From Rhynchosporium graminicola (lineage: Eukaryota; Ascomycota; Leotiomycetes; Helotiales; Ploettnerulaceae), in assembly GCA_900074885.1 (NCBI GenBank), contig FJUW01000010.1, forward strand, positions 1 to 64,000: DNA of 64,000 bases. Direction: 5' to 3'. A model generated the notes under the pieces. It searched no databases and had not been told where the DNA came from. It was given only the letters and a program-made list of their open reading frames with translations. Positions within the stretch are counted from its first letter, which is position 1. Every line of letters starts with the position of its first letter. The position numbers and the translations under genes are program-made. This document shows, one piece after another, positions 1 to 12,886 of this stretch.

Positions 1-250
1 GCTTAAGTATCTATAATAGACCTAATTAAAGGAATATAATTAATACTTCTTTTTAATTTATACTTAAGTAATAATATCTAGCTTTTTTAGTTTAGATATT
101 ATATATACTATATAATAGAGGCCAAAGTAGAGTCCTATGAACCTAATATAATAACTCGAGTTAATTATTACTAATATAAAGCTTAAAGCTCTGAAGCGTA
201 TTATAAATTACTAATAGAAGATCTTGATATTATTTAAATAAGGAGATAAT
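1..250. other. AT-rich RIP-degraded flank of retrotransposon
   Basis: Very AT-rich sequence with no open frame I can support. It ends in the 5-bp target duplication ataat (246-250), which recurs at 7055-7059 after the retrotransposon. It is therefore the pre-insertion DNA, itself apparently already repetitive and mutated. No gene is visible. Confidence 0.6.
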
Positions 251-495
251 TGTGACGCTTGCTCTAGAAAGGTCTCAAAACTACCTTAGTAATAAGACCT
301 CATATTACTATGAATATGAAGTAGTAAGAATTAACTTAGAATCTATAACTAAAGAGCTAAGAAGTAGAAGAGAGGAGAGAAAGTATATATAAAAGGGGCT
401 CTGCGGAGCTCTCGGTAATCTCGCTTAGTATACCCGATTAGAAGTACTTACTAGTCCTACTAAGTCCATGCTAGTTATATACTATAACTATTATA
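251..495 (-). repeat. LTR, 3' end of the minus-strand retrotransposon
   Basis: A 245-bp terminal repeat starting tgtgacgcttgctctag and ending in a mutated form of cgtcaca (ttata). It pairs with 6810-7054. A tatataaaagggg TATA-like stretch lies inside both copies and is a plausible promoter element. Confidence 0.9.
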
Positions 496-3006
496 CTACC
501 CCCCCCTCCGAAAAAAGCTCGCCCTCGAGCGTTAGTCTATCTCCTTATTACTATCAAGGTAGTCGTAATCGTCTATTCTATCGTGGAAAGCTTTCAGCTA
601 ATCAGGGAGCTTAGCAGGGGGACCTGCTTACGTCAGGTTATCGAGGTAGAACTACTAAAGCTTTATAAGAGCGTACTTAATATCTGAAGTATTATACTAT
701 ATAAGATCGATATCTTAATTCAACTAAGAGACGCGATAAGAGAGGTTATCGCGCTACTTATAGCAGGCTAGTACGTCCTCTATTTCCCATTTATTATCGC
801 TAGTAATATTAATTAGTAGCAGTAGTAGTAACGTTTATCTAAGTAATAGGTTATTAGTATACTTACGTAACTTTAACGCAGGGAAGATATTATATACTTT
901 TATACTTATAAGTAGTTCTAATCAGTATAAGCTACTCACTTTTTCAAGTACTCGGAACAGTCTACTAGTCGGGAAGTCGAGCTTTTTACTTAGCTATATA
1001 GACGTAAAGTAACGCATATCTAACTAGACTAAATCGTTTTTACTAAAGTCGACTTCTCTATAAGTGCGATTATAAGAGCGTGATATCTTTACTTAAGCGC
1101 GGATAAGATTAGACTAGGCTATAATCTATATAGCTCTTAGTCAGCTAGCGTATTCGAAAGCTTATTAAGTATTCAGCTTATCAGAAGGAGTAGCTAAGTC
1201 AGGTAAATCGGATTTCTAATTCCAGTCGACGCGCGGAGCGTAACTATATACTACCTCGAAGGGTAAGAGACTTCCTAGAGAGTCGTAAGGGAGAGTTATT
1301 TAAGCGTAGTCTATAATAGGTAAGAATTCCGACTAGTCGTCTTAATAGTAAGAGATGAAAGGTCGTAATTAGCGCTAGAGGTATTAGTTATAGATTTCCG
1401 TCTAGCTATCTATTTAGGGGTAGTCTGCCGAAGAAAGCTATCTTTTAGTACCTAGAATCGTGTAAATAGCTATCTAAAAGCGTGAAACGAATTAAGGCCC
1501 TCTATTAGACGTAATTATTAGTAGAGCTCCGAAATAGTAATATATATAGTATAAGTAAAGCTTTATAAGGTTACGCGCATTAAAGGTCTTTCAGTATAGA
1601 ATACTAATTACTTATTAACTGAAACGATCTATAAATACGAGGACGTTATCGTAGCCGTGTTTATCGCGATTAAAACTATAGTAATCGACTATAATATACT
1701 CCTATAGGCGTGATAGTACTAGTAAGGGCTATAGGAGTCCGGGCTTCTTATCTCGTAGCACTTGAATTCATCGGCAAGTATAGCAGTTGCAGTAGTACTA
1801 GTTAATAGTTAAAGCGATTCCGTACTAGTAGTACTATAATAATAGGAGTTATAAGATCTTCTTTGCACTTAGATAGGCAGTTTCTAATCGATCGTGTACT
1901 TCGCGTATAAGTAGTATACGAAAGTATAAAACGTTAAGTATAATTAATCTTCTTTCGTAGAGTAGAAGATCTTTTTCTATAGTTAGTTTTCTAGGAATAA
2001 TAGATAGAGCTTATTTCCGTAGTACTTAGAGTAATAGCGCAGCGCAATTAGCTTCAAGTACTTACTATACTATAGAGAAAACTAGCGATAAGTTAGCGAC
2101 TTCTAAAGCGTTAATAAGTTCAAAGCTATCTGCAGAATCGGAACTATTTCGGAAATTACTCGTAAGTAGTACTAGATCGATCTAGTCTTCACGTAGCAGT
2201 TATTATAAACATTAAGCTCTCTTAGCGTTATTTTAATTATCTAATTTATCTATTCTACGAGAGAGAGCGTTAGCAAGTAGAATATACTTCCTAGGTCGAT
2301 AAGTAATTATAAAGTTATAATCTGCGAGTAGCTCTACTTATCGTACTTATCGTACGTTCAACTATTTAGAAATTATGAAGTATTTAAGAGCTTTATAATT
2401 AGTAACAACTCGGATTTAATATAATACACCTATAAGCTCAGATCTCCAGTTACTGAAAGATCGTATAATTATAAGTATTTCCTTATCGTAGATAGCGAAA
2501 TTAAGCTCAGCTAGTAGTATAGTCTTAGAGAAGTAAGCTACTAAGAACTACTCTTTATCGTATTACTACGATAGTATACCTACTACTACTCTATCACTAG
2601 TATCTGTTTCAATCATATAAGGTAGATCTTACTAATAGTAATAGAGAAGAGGTACCGAAGTAAGAGTATGCTTTAGGTAATTAAAGGTATCTTTATACTC
2701 TTCAGTAAACCGAAATAACACGTTATTTTTAGTAAGTTATATAAGAGGTTTTATAATTATTCTATAGTCTTTAATAAATCACTAGTAGAAGTTATAAAAG
2801 CCTAAGAATGATTATACGCCCTTAACTATCGTAAGGTAATTCCAAGATCGTATAATATTAACTTTTTCAGGGTCTACCTCGATTCTAGAAGTAGAGATAA
2901 TAAATCCGAGGTATTTAGTATAAGTAACGTTAAATTCATACTTCTTAAAGTCAGCTTATAATCTAGTATCTTATAATTGTTACAATACCTTATATACATA
3001 TGATTA

Positions 3007-3066
3007 GTACTCAAATAGATCGTCTAAATAAATAAGAATATTATCTAGATAAGTAATATAGAAATC
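3007..3066 (-). pseudogene. Reverse transcriptase catalytic motif of the 251-7054 element
   Basis: On the minus strand one frame reads ITYLDNILIYLDDLFEY. This is the Ty3/Gypsy RT signature (normally YLDDILIYS) with the second catalytic Asp changed to Asn, a G-to-A change that RIP would cause. The surrounding frame is broken by TAA and TAG codons, so no active enzyme can be made. It fixes the orientation of the element. Confidence 0.8.
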
Positions 3067-5430
3067 GTTCAAATAGTTAAATAAGATATTATTTATATAC
3101 TATTAATACGTTATAGGGCCGTTAGTTAATCTAAAAGGGAACACCTTATACTTATATACTCTATAACAGGTCCGAAAGGTCGTATACTCTTCAGAGGCTA
3201 GATCTATCCGAATTCAGTAGAATACCTAGCGAATATCTAGTTTAGTAAAGATCTTAATAGTAGAGATTCTAGCTAGCGTCTTATTAATTAATAGAAAGGG
3301 ATATTAGTCTTTCCGTATAAAGTTATTTAAAGTACAGAAGTCGATACAGAAACAGAAACTTCTATTTACTTTCTTAACAAATAGTATAAGTGCTACGTAT
3401 AGAGCTTAAGACAGCTCGATAAAACTTTTTAACAAGTTATTAGTAATATACGTCTTTATAACTTTAAGTTCTTCTGCTAATATCTTATATAATAGAAAGT
3501 ACTTTAGACTCTTCTCAGCCCCTTCTTCTAGCTTAATTCAGTAATCGCATAAATAGTAAGAAGGGAGAACGTCGCTAGCTTCTTTAGAGAAGACGTATAC
3601 CTACTAGCTATACTCGTAAGGAATCTATAGTTCTAAGTCCAATTCGCTTAAGCTAATAGTAAATTACTAAGCGGTTTTATAGCGTTCCGTAAGATCAGTA
3701 GTTAATAATACGATAATAGTATTACGTTAATAATCTGCGATTCGATTATTAAGAAGCTTATCTACCTCGTAGAGGGTAATAAAGAAGATCTTATCATTAG
3801 AAGCCTTCTGGCGTTTATATAAGAGATAAAAGGCTAGGCCGCTGATTATATAGATCTCTAGCGTAAGAGGCTCTTAGAGAAGCAGGAGCACGAGAGGGGG
3901 TAATCTTTATCGCTATTAGCGCTTCCGTAGTAGCGTTATAGCTATACTAGTACGTAGATCAGCTTCCGTAGTATCGTTATATAATCTTACGAGTAGTTTT
4001 AACTATTAATCTATCGTATGAATTATATAGGCATAATCTCGTATGTAGGTTTTTAATATAGAGACTTCTATTTAGGTCTAAATTAGAGATTCACATAGGA
4101 TATAAGTAGTAACATTACTAAATCGTACACACTTCGGGCGTATATTAGTAGCTTTTCTAATATATAAAAACTTATCTCTACTACTCTTTTCTTATTCTTT
4201 AGATAATAAAGACTTAAGCTTAGCGTATCTATAAGAAGTAATAGAAACGCTAAGGAAATAGTTCTCCCTAAGCAGTAATAATAGAGGAGGGTTCGTTACC
4301 TATAGTACACTCTCTAAGGGAGAGTTTTAGATTTTCTTATAGCTAGAAATCTCCCTTAAAATACGTCGAGCGTTTAGTAGCAGGTATTTAATAATAGGTA
4401 AAGAGTTAATAATAGCTTAAATATTAACAAGGGAGTTAGCTACGCTTCGCTATACGTTATACGCTTTCCAGAACTAACAAAGACATTCGTTTCGTTCGTT
4501 AGCATCGTATTAATAGCGCTAGTAAATATAGTATTTATATAAGTCCTTAATTTCGATCGGAGAGCTATAAACGTTACTAAGAAGAGTATCTAGTAGCTAA
4601 ATAATCTATCGTTTAAAGGTATCTAAGAGTACTTAATATTCCGAAAGCCAGGTTCTTCCGAGTATAATACTATAGTTTCCGAGAGTAGTAATAAGAAAGG
4701 AGGTAAATACCTAGATATAGCGATCTACTATTAAGTTAAGTATTATATAGTAGCTAATTATACTACTATTAACGCTATTAAAACCTTTAATAGGAATTGC
4801 GTTTAGCAGAAGGTAAATCGAAAGTTTTAGAAAGAAGGAAAGAGATTTAAGAAGAGAATAATTAATAAAATAATATCTATTAGCTCTAGAATTAAGAAGT
4901 ACAAGTAACTTATACGAAAGTCTATTCTTAGTAAGAGTAGCACGTATAGTAAACAATTAACTACTAAGAAGCTTCATAAGATCAAGATATCGTATATCTC
5001 GTATACTACCTAGAAAGGAGTCTTTCCTTAAGCGTAGTCTTTTACTAGCAGTTTTAGAGTCTCGTCGGTATCTTAAAACACTACTTAGTTATCACCTAAC
5101 GATTCGCTATTAATTCTATCTCTAGTATTAATTTTATTAATACGTTAGGGAGTATTTAAACGAATTAATAATCGATTAGAAGTAAAGTAACAGATAGCGT
5201 AAGAAGGCGATTATACATAAGGTATATCGTTTCGTACAGAGTATTAGTATAAGGAACTGTTTTCCCGAGGGGGTATATTAGTAATAGTAGTAAATAAGTC
5301 TTTTAGACTAAATTCGATATAAGTCTTTAGAGGGTTAGAAGAAGAGGAGCTTTCGTTACGTCGTTAAGAGGTATTAATAGAGTATTCCCGAGTCGCACTA
5401 GCTTTAGCTGAAGACTCGGAATAATAAGTC

Positions 5431-5633
5431 TGTAACGACACAAGACTCAAGGCGGTATACAAGCAAGAATAAAACAAGTAGGGAGGCTAAGAGCGATCTT
5501 ATATAGTCTGGTACGAAGGAAACAGAAAGATACAGAGCTCTGAAGGAGTCTGCACCTTCTATATATACAAGGAGGGTATGCCTAAGGCACCGATACTGGC
5601 CCGTATCTGCCACGTATACCATGCGCCGTCACA
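5431..5633. mobile_element. Solo LTR inserted into the retrotransposon
   Basis: A 203-bp segment begins tgtaacgac and ends gccgtcaca (imperfect inverted ends) and is flanked by the 5-bp duplication aagtc (5426-5430, 5634-5638). The sister element at 45978-50005 lacks it: there the sequence runs straight through the empty site near 48570. The segment is visibly richer in G+C than its host, so it arrived after most RIP, or escaped it. Its ends resemble those of the host LTR (tgtgacg...cgtcaca), suggesting a related family. An apparent minus-strand frame across it (5404-5622) is not a gene. Confidence 0.85.
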
Positions 5634-6809
5634 AAGTCTTTTCGATAAATTAACCTTAATCTTTAGCTTATATAGCTTCAACGTATTCTTCTAGTGTTCT
5701 TAATATTCTATACTATTAGAAGAGCTATTTCTGAAGCCGCGAAAGTAGCTTCTCCTATAAGTCTATTTTCAGAGTCGATTAATTATTCATATTAGCTTTA
5801 CGAGCTAGTATACGGAATTCCTAATAGAATATCTAAAAGATCTATTTATACTCTATCTTTAGCGCTAAATAGCTAGCTCTTACAGTTTACTAATCATATG
5901 AGTTTAATAAGAAGAAGATAAGTTAAGTGATTATATTAAGTAAATCGATCATATTACCTTCCTCGTTATATTCTAGTTCTAAGAACGCGAGTTCTAAGTA
6001 AGTTCTAGCTATTCCTTCTATTTAATTAAGTAACTAATCTTTATAATAATCTTCGTTAAGGAAGTAGCTAGAGTAGCGCCGGAGAGCGTTATATATCTAT
6101 ACTTCCTAGAGCTTTAGAGAGTAGTTAATTCTATCGGAGAGTCTATTTAGAAAGTTCAGAATCTTCTTAATATAAGTTACGTAAGATATAAAAGAAATTC
6201 CACTTATAGAGCGTTCTCTACGAGAGTTTTCTTCAATTAACAGTAGAGGAGTTAGCGAATGAGGATCGTCGAAAGATATAGATTTAGCAGTACAAGTAGC
6301 TATTATTTAGTATACCTCACGCAGTTCAATCTATAATTATCGTAATTAATCTGCTATATCCTTCTTTAATTATATTTCCTCCGCGAGCTTTCTTTCTGCC
6401 TCTTATAGCTAGTAAGCACGATCTTCCTATAAGTTACTTATAGTTACTATTACTATAAGGGTATTATCAGGAAGGTTTAGTAACTTAGTGAGTTTATTAA
6501 TTATAATAGGAGTTAGAGAACTCAACTCGGATAAGGCGTCGTCGCGAGCACTTTCTACTATAGAGAGAGGTAGATTATAGCGAGTATTACGAGTCGCCGA
6601 AGAATAGAAAGTAGAAGGAGTTAGAGAACTAGTTATCGATTTATCAGACTTAGGTTATTTCTATTTAGGTACTATTCTTCAAGTTTATACTTAATATAAG
6701 CCTTCTCTATATAGCGTAGTCTCCTGCGTTTAGTAGCTCTAGGCATAGAGGTATAATATAAGTAGATATTTACTATCTTCCTAGACGTAAGTGAAAGAGT
6801 TATAGATAA

Positions 6810-7054
6810 TATAACGCTTACTCTAGAAAGGTCTTAAAACTACCTTAGTAATAAGACCTTATATTGCTATGAATATGAAGTAGTAAGAATCAACTTAGAA
6901 TCTACAACTAAAGAGCTAAGAAGTAGAAGAGAGGAGAAAAGGTATATATAAAAGGGGCTCTGCGGAGCTCTCGGTAATCTCGCTTAGCATACCCGATTGG
7001 GAGTACTTGCTGGTCCCACTAACTCCATGCTAGTTACATGCTATAACCGTCACA
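6810..7054 (-). repeat. LTR, 5' end of the minus-strand retrotransposon
   Basis: The partner of 251-495, ending in an intact cgtcaca. It is less mutated near its outer end than the left copy. The target duplication ataat follows at 7055-7059. A small frame at 6997-7182 crosses the LTR edge and is not a gene. Confidence 0.9.
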
Positions 7055-7189
7055 ATAATGATTATAATAGGTATAAGAAGAACGCTAAGAGAAGATCTCG
7101 ATACTACTTAAATAGGAAAAATATAATTAAAATAAAAAGAGTTTTATGTATTTATATATATATATATAATATTAGATTTTAGTATATTT

Positions 7190-8540
7190 AGTATATATTT
7201 ATTCCTTAGGAATTTATTATTATTAATACTTAGAATACTATTATTATCATATCCTTAAATTCTCTTTAATATTATTATTTATATTATAATAAGAATAGAC
7301 TATTACTTATAGCGATTACAAGATAGAAGTACTTATAATCTTAAAGCTTATAAAGAGCTTTAGCCTAATAATTAAGATAAAAAAATATTGAAATAATTTA
7401 ACTTATATGTACAGAGTAGTAATAAGAAAAAGATTAGCGCGAATAGCTATATTAAAATAATAATAGAGAGTAAAACGAGCCTTATAAGTAGTAAATAATA
7501 AGTCTGTAGATTATAGAAGGGCTATAAATAACTTATAGAAAGAGAAAGGAATAGTAATAGTAATAGTAATAGTAATAGTAATAGTAATAAATTTGATTAT
7601 AATTATAATAAAAGTAATAGTAGTAGTTGAAATAATAATAATACTAGATATTCTATGATATATTAATATATATTATAAATATAAGAAAATTATTATATAT
7701 ATCTACTATAACTATAATATCATTTAAAGAAGATGATTATTATCATAATAAAAAAGAGAAGTACTTATAGTATAGCTATATACTTAGTTACTTAATTTAC
7801 TTCTATTACTAGAATACTACTTTGATTATAACTTATAGTTTCTCTTACTTATTACTTATTATTATAATAGAAATAGGCTATTATAAATTAACTATAGTAT
7901 ATAATAATCACGCGGAATAAGGTCTTATAGCCCTAAAGTTTATAAAAGATCTAACATAATAAGTATTTAAAAATAAATATTAGAAAAACTAATATATATA
8001 TATATATATATAAAGTAGTAATATAAAGATAGAATCAAGCAGATAGCTATATTATAGTATTATTAATAGAAGATAAAGCTAGCCTTATAAGTAACTAATA
8101 GTATAGCTATAGACTATAGAAGAGCTATAAGTAATTTATATAAAGAGAGAAAAGTAGTAATAATAATAATAGAGATTATAGTAATAGTAGTAGTATTAAG
8201 ATCCTTTAGTCTTTTAATATCTATTATAATTAAAATTAATCTATAGATTTTATATATATACTTAATACTTATAGTATTACTTAAAGAGTTAAATTATTTT
8301 TATAATATAAAAGAGAAGTATTTATAAGTTTATTATATTTTCTATCTAATTACTTTATTATTCTTTATATAGAAATTTAATATAATTATTACTTAAAAAC
8401 TACTATTATTATAACCTTAAATACTATTTATTTATAACTTATTATTAATAATAGAAACATACTATTATAAATTCACTAGCGACTGCGCGAAGCAAGGTCC
8501 CGTGACCCCGGAGCTTGCGAAGGGCCGGCACGGAGAAGAT
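7190..8540. repeat. About 2.3 copies of a ~590-bp tandem repeat, RIP-degraded
   Basis: Three segments starting near 7190, 7780 and 8360 align with each other. Examples are 'aatagactattacttatag' near 7300, 'aataggctattataaatta' near 7880 and 'aacatactattataaattc' near 8456, followed by matching downstream sequence. Copies 1 and 2 are very AT-rich. Copy 3 becomes GC-rich from about 8470 (gcgcgaagcaaggtcccgtg), where copy 2 has the same bases with C-to-T/G-to-A changes. No coding frame is supported. Boundaries are approximate because they were read by eye. Confidence 0.65.
7551..7590. repeat. (AGTAAT)n microsatellite
   Basis: A run of about six aatagt hexamers inside the first tandem-repeat copy. 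A shorter related run (agtaataataataat) sits at the equivalent place in copy 2 near 8155, so the microsatellite is part of the repeat unit. Confidence 0.8.
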
Positions 8541-9363
8541 CTTGTCGAAATATTATGTGACTTTAAAATTTTACTTTACAAGATACGCTATAATTCAGAG
8601 TGAAAGTCGCAATATTATTACAGGACATGACTTAATTACTATTGCAAAGTCGTATAAATATGTGATGACTTTGCTTACCTAGTTGATGAGTTTGCTTCGC
8701 CAGAGATGAATACCACTACAGTAGGTATAAGTAGCATCTCCATAATGTACTTCTGTCGTTGTTTACCAGGAAATCGCAGAGATTTTCGATTACTCCGTGC
8801 AAGAAAAGCAAGTGTGAACTCGGAGGTTGCAGTAATATACTTGGGATGCAGTTGTTCGATGCGTTATGTTGTGTTTCGTTCCTTCTTTTGGATAAGACGC
8901 CACTCACGTCTCCGGAAGCATGCATCGTTCTTTTTCCCCCGATGTAAATTCCCTAACGGTCGCAATTGCCGAATGCTTGACCCTCTGCCGTGCGGACGGA
9001 TATTGTATCAAGATTCTTCCCTTCATGCCTCTCCGATTGGTTCTGAGGAGTGTCCACAACTTGGCGATCCTGCGGAAGATGCCTCACAAGCCGGTGAAAC
9101 CTGAGGATGCAGGTCGAAATGCTAGTGCCGAATTGCGGGAGAAATCCTTGACCAAAGCAGAGCCCGTCCTCGATGAGGAAACGCTGACGCAAGATCAAGA
9201 CCTCTCCCAAAACCTAGAAGATACTTCAGTTCTACACCGCATCGCTATATGTGGTCCCCCTCTACTATTGTTCATCTACAGAACCGAGGTCGCTGAAATT
9301 GTGACAACCGTGGTGACGACTATCTCACGGACTGCGACGGCCTCTCTCTACCATCAATACTGC

Positions 9364-12300
9364 ATGAACGCGACCACCTTCTACTGTGGTCTGATCGATT
9401 GGGTTCTCGGCCATGGGCATTTAATTATGTTGATTATTCAAAGCACTGCGACGTTCTCTGCCGCTGCATGGTGCTTTAATCTACCCCATCTTGACGGCGA
9501 GATTGCTAACGAGTTCGAATAGGCTCCTTTTCCGGGCTTACAAGACTCTTCGAACCCCCGTCAACATACTCATTAAAGTCCTCGGCGTCGAAGTTCCAGA
9601 TGCTCCTGAGGTCACACTTGCAGGTATCAAATCGACCGCAATAACACTACAGTGGTCGTCCCCAGTGCCGAGTCCGAAAGGATCAGTTGTGAAATACTTG
9701 ATTCAAGTCAACGGAGTGAATGGTATGGCAGAAGTGGGGCTAGTAAAGATACAGCACAGTGGCTGACAATATGTAGTGGGTGAGTCATCGCGTTCAGAAA
9801 CCGCAATTGAGGTGACTGGTTTGAAGCCTGGCCACTTCTACAATGTTCGAGTTATTGCAGTTGCGCCGAACCATTTCCAGACAGGAAGCAGAGTTCTACG
9901 CTTGAGTACACTTCGTAAGGATGGACGGCCGTATCAGGGACACAGCGGACCAGCTTCGGAAAAGGATGGGGAGGATGATGACGATGATGATGATTACAGT
10001 GACAGCAATGACGATACTCAACTTGGACGTGGCCATGGAGTCGAGATTCAAGCCGCTACTCTACCAGAACCTGCACAAAGTCCAATGGTTCGGGAACATA
10101 GTGGAGGATTTCCGGGAGGTGGGAGTCAAGCTGGTCAGAGGAGGAATACTGGAGGACGCAAGCACTCGCCATCAACTGCGGCTGCGGATCAAGCTGCGCG
10201 AGAGAGGGCGATCTCAAAATTACCGGAGGAGACTATGCACCAGCTGACAGAAAAATTCGAACATACTCGCAGGGAAACCGAGATTGCCGCGGTTATGATT
10301 GCTAGGGAACTCGAAGATTTCAAAGAGCAGTATTTACAATTGTCAAAAGAGAGGGATGTACATAAGCAAACGCTGAAGGATAAGGAAGAGCAAAGTGAAA
10401 AGGTCAAGAAAGATGCGAATACTGCGGAAAGGCTCAATCGAGTCGCCCAAAACAAGAAGTCACAGAGAGAGAAGGTTCTGAAGGATAAAAAGGCGGAAAG
10501 AGAGAAGATGAGAGATGATATGGCGAGATGGAAGGACGAAATTGAGACTATGCGAGACGAGAAAGAAAAGTGGCGGATGGAGAAAGCGAAGCTTGGGACT
10601 GCCAAAGATGATGAAGTCTCGGACATCCAGAGGCAAATTGCACAACAGCAGCTGGTCTTCGAGGGCTTGGAGAAGGAGATTCAAGCCCGAGGGCGTCAGA
10701 TTCGAGATCTCGAGGTTGAAAGGATGAAGCTGCCTGGATCTGCGGATGATGAGGAGTCACAAGCCCAAGACGCTCTTGACAAGAAAGAAGAAGCGGAATG
10801 GCAAGCAGTCGAAAGATCACTTGTTTCGCGCTTGAATAGTAGCTCTCAACGTCTACGAGATATTGAGATCATGATATCTCAACAGAGATCACAGCTCTCT
10901 GCTCTGGAGGTTGCCCATCATGCTGCTGCCCAACAGCCTATGATGTTTCATGGAGACTCATCCGGTGTCGACTTCGATTCTACCGGCGGCCAAGGTAAAA
11001 CAAAGCCACGAAGAACCAGAAATCGGAGAAGTCGAACCAGCACGATATCTTCCCCAACATCTGCTTACCCCACCCTGGACTCGCCGTTCTCAAGTACTTA
11101 CAACAATTGCAACAACCCCTCGCCTGCTTTTGCCCCGGCTCCTTATATGCAATTAAGTAATGATACAGGTATGGTCATTCAGGCGGATCATATGAGTGGC
11201 ATGAGCGATGATGAGATTCGTCACTTTACTGCAGGCGCTCCCCTGAGTCCAACAGCTACCTCGCTACTACCTTCCAAACTTTTACTTGACGACGAGCATG
11301 ATGATCAAGATAGACAAGATGAGCATGACGGCCGTGCACCACCTTTAGGACATGCGATGTATGGCAGTATTGGCGAGTCTTACGATAAGGACCCCCAATC
11401 ACCAGCGTCTTCGAGTCGATCAGCCAGTCTTATATCCAGTCCTCACGATTCCTCGCACAATCTTGCCCTGTACGGGGTCTCGAGCCATGACTATCCCAAG
11501 GACAGCGAAAGGCGTTCTGTCAAATCTCCTTTGAGCGCATTTGGAACGATCGGTTCACCTGCAACTGAACCGACAGCCCAGAAAGGAGGAATAATGAATC
11601 TGTTCGGAATACCCAGAATGCGCGGGAAGACTATTCAAGAGGACGGACCCGCACTCGGGTCTTTAAAACACGGTCAAAGTCAATCATTTCCACGGTCTTC
11701 CGAAGAGCCCGAAGCTCCCAACATCAAGCACCGTCGAATTAGTTTATCGAGTCCAAATTGGGGTAGTATTTTCAAAGGTTCTTCAGCCGCAAATACTTCA
11801 ACTCAGGGCAATGCGCCTGCACCTGCTCGACCTTTAGGCGCAAGGAGCCGTCGTGGCTTCCCTTTCTCTAGCAATAGCGTAGACGAGCCGAATCACTCTG
11901 AACGAGATCTAAGCAGCCCGCGACCAATATCAATATCTTCTTCTGATTTTCCCCGACCTTCGACGGATAGTGCACCATTTGGATGGGGCCCAGCCCCAGA
12001 AATCAATAGAAACAGTCCTTTAGCTGCAAATTGGTCCGTTCACACGTCTGCGCCTCAACCATGGTCAAGAAATCCGTCAAGGCGCCCCAGCATCCAGCAT
12101 GGCTCATCGTCGGCCTTGACTGCAGATTCTGCACCTGATGACTATGACGATTTCGCTGGCCAAGCTAGCCCGCCACCTGTTGGTGTCATTGGCACTCGTC
12201 CAGCATCATCTCACAAGCCTCCTACTCCAAGATTGAACCCAGCTGCTCCAGCTTTTGAGAAGTATGGTCTACCTCTCCCTTCTAAGAACGACAGAGGGAA

Positions 12301-12886
12301 GGGAAGAGCAGTTGAAGCCCTCACCTCGCCCGACGATCTTTCGCCTCACGACATTACCAACGTCTCATCACCGGCTGCTTCCAGAAAGTCTCGTGACGCC
12401 CATTCCATACGCACGCAGAACAGTATGGCTGAATCTCACGAGAGTCTGGATAGAGCTGTGAGTAACACGACATCGGAGTTCCCTTCTGGCTCCAGCGCCA
12501 AAGAAAAAGATGGCAGTTCCTTCAGGCAACTTCTGCGCAAGGGAAGTTCCAGCAAGTTCAGCATTGCATCATTCCGTAACAAGGAGAATGGTCTATTCAG
12601 TGGAAAGAAAGCTGTCAGCAGCAATGCGAACTCGGATAAAGAAAACAGTTTTGACGAATTTGGAGAAGAAGGTGGCTACGGTAGAAGCGGGGACAGTATT
12701 ACGAGTAGTCCTATGATTGGAAGTATCGGTTCAGGTGAATGGAAAGGGAAGGATAAGGAAGCTGGCACTCCGAAGGAAGGTCGGATGAGTGTGGGTTGGG
12801 GACTATTCACACTCAAGAAGGGCAGAGGTAGAGAGAGCTCCGAAGTTGATCGTAGTGAGGCGGAAGTGACTGGTGATGAGACTTAG
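9364..12886 (+). CDS. Membrane-anchored fibronectin type III / coiled-coil protein
   Basis: Three exons (9364-9470, 9523-9722, 9777-12886) give 1138 residues. Intron 1 has a perfect gctaac branch site, and intron 2 ends ctgac...tgtag. Order of parts: hydrophobic N-terminal segment (about 18-40); FN3 domain (about 60-148, with GLKPGHFYNVRVIAV, the typical FN3 F/G strand); an acidic Asp run (about 166-175); a long Lys/Glu-rich coiled coil (about 245-490); then a Ser/Pro-rich disordered tail to the end. This matches a family of uncharacterised ascomycete FN3 proteins. A scaffold at a membrane is an inference. The start at 9364 was chosen because the hydrophobic segment follows at once; the same frame is open upstream to an ATG at 8920, which would add an atypical leader and is more likely 5' UTR. 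Exact splice sites are predicted. Confidence 0.85.

Larger units (their letters stand above)
251..7054 (-). mobile_element. Full-length Ty3/Gypsy-type LTR retrotransposon, RIP-degraded
   Basis: Two 245-bp LTRs (251-495 and 6810-7054) bracket about 6.3 kb, and the whole element is flanked by the perfect 5-bp duplication ataat (246-250, 7055-7059). A pyrimidine run immediately inside the left LTR (about 496-512, C-rich) is a polypurine tract when read on the minus strand, so transcription runs right to left. A reverse-transcriptase YLDN motif on the minus strand (3040-3051) agrees. The coding region is full of TAA/TAG stops. LTR differences are mostly C-to-T or G-to-A, as expected of RIP. Without the solo LTR inserted at 5431-5633 the element would be about 6.6 kb. 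A second copy lies at 45978-50005. The Gypsy assignment rests on the RT motif context; LTRs and duplication are directly visible. Confidence 0.92.

Noticed and set aside
5404..5622. 72-codon minus-strand frame
   Set aside because: It lies almost entirely on the 203-bp solo LTR and crosses its edge; it is open only because this segment is less AT-rich.
8706..9210. Overlapping frames on both strands upstream of the FN3 gene
   Set aside because: No motif, mutually overlapping; best explained as 5' UTR of the gene starting at 9364.
10189..10820. Minus-strand frames of 90-145 codons
   Set aside because: Antisense shadows of the Lys/Glu-rich coiled coil of the FN3 protein; Ser/Phe/Leu-rich as expected of complement.
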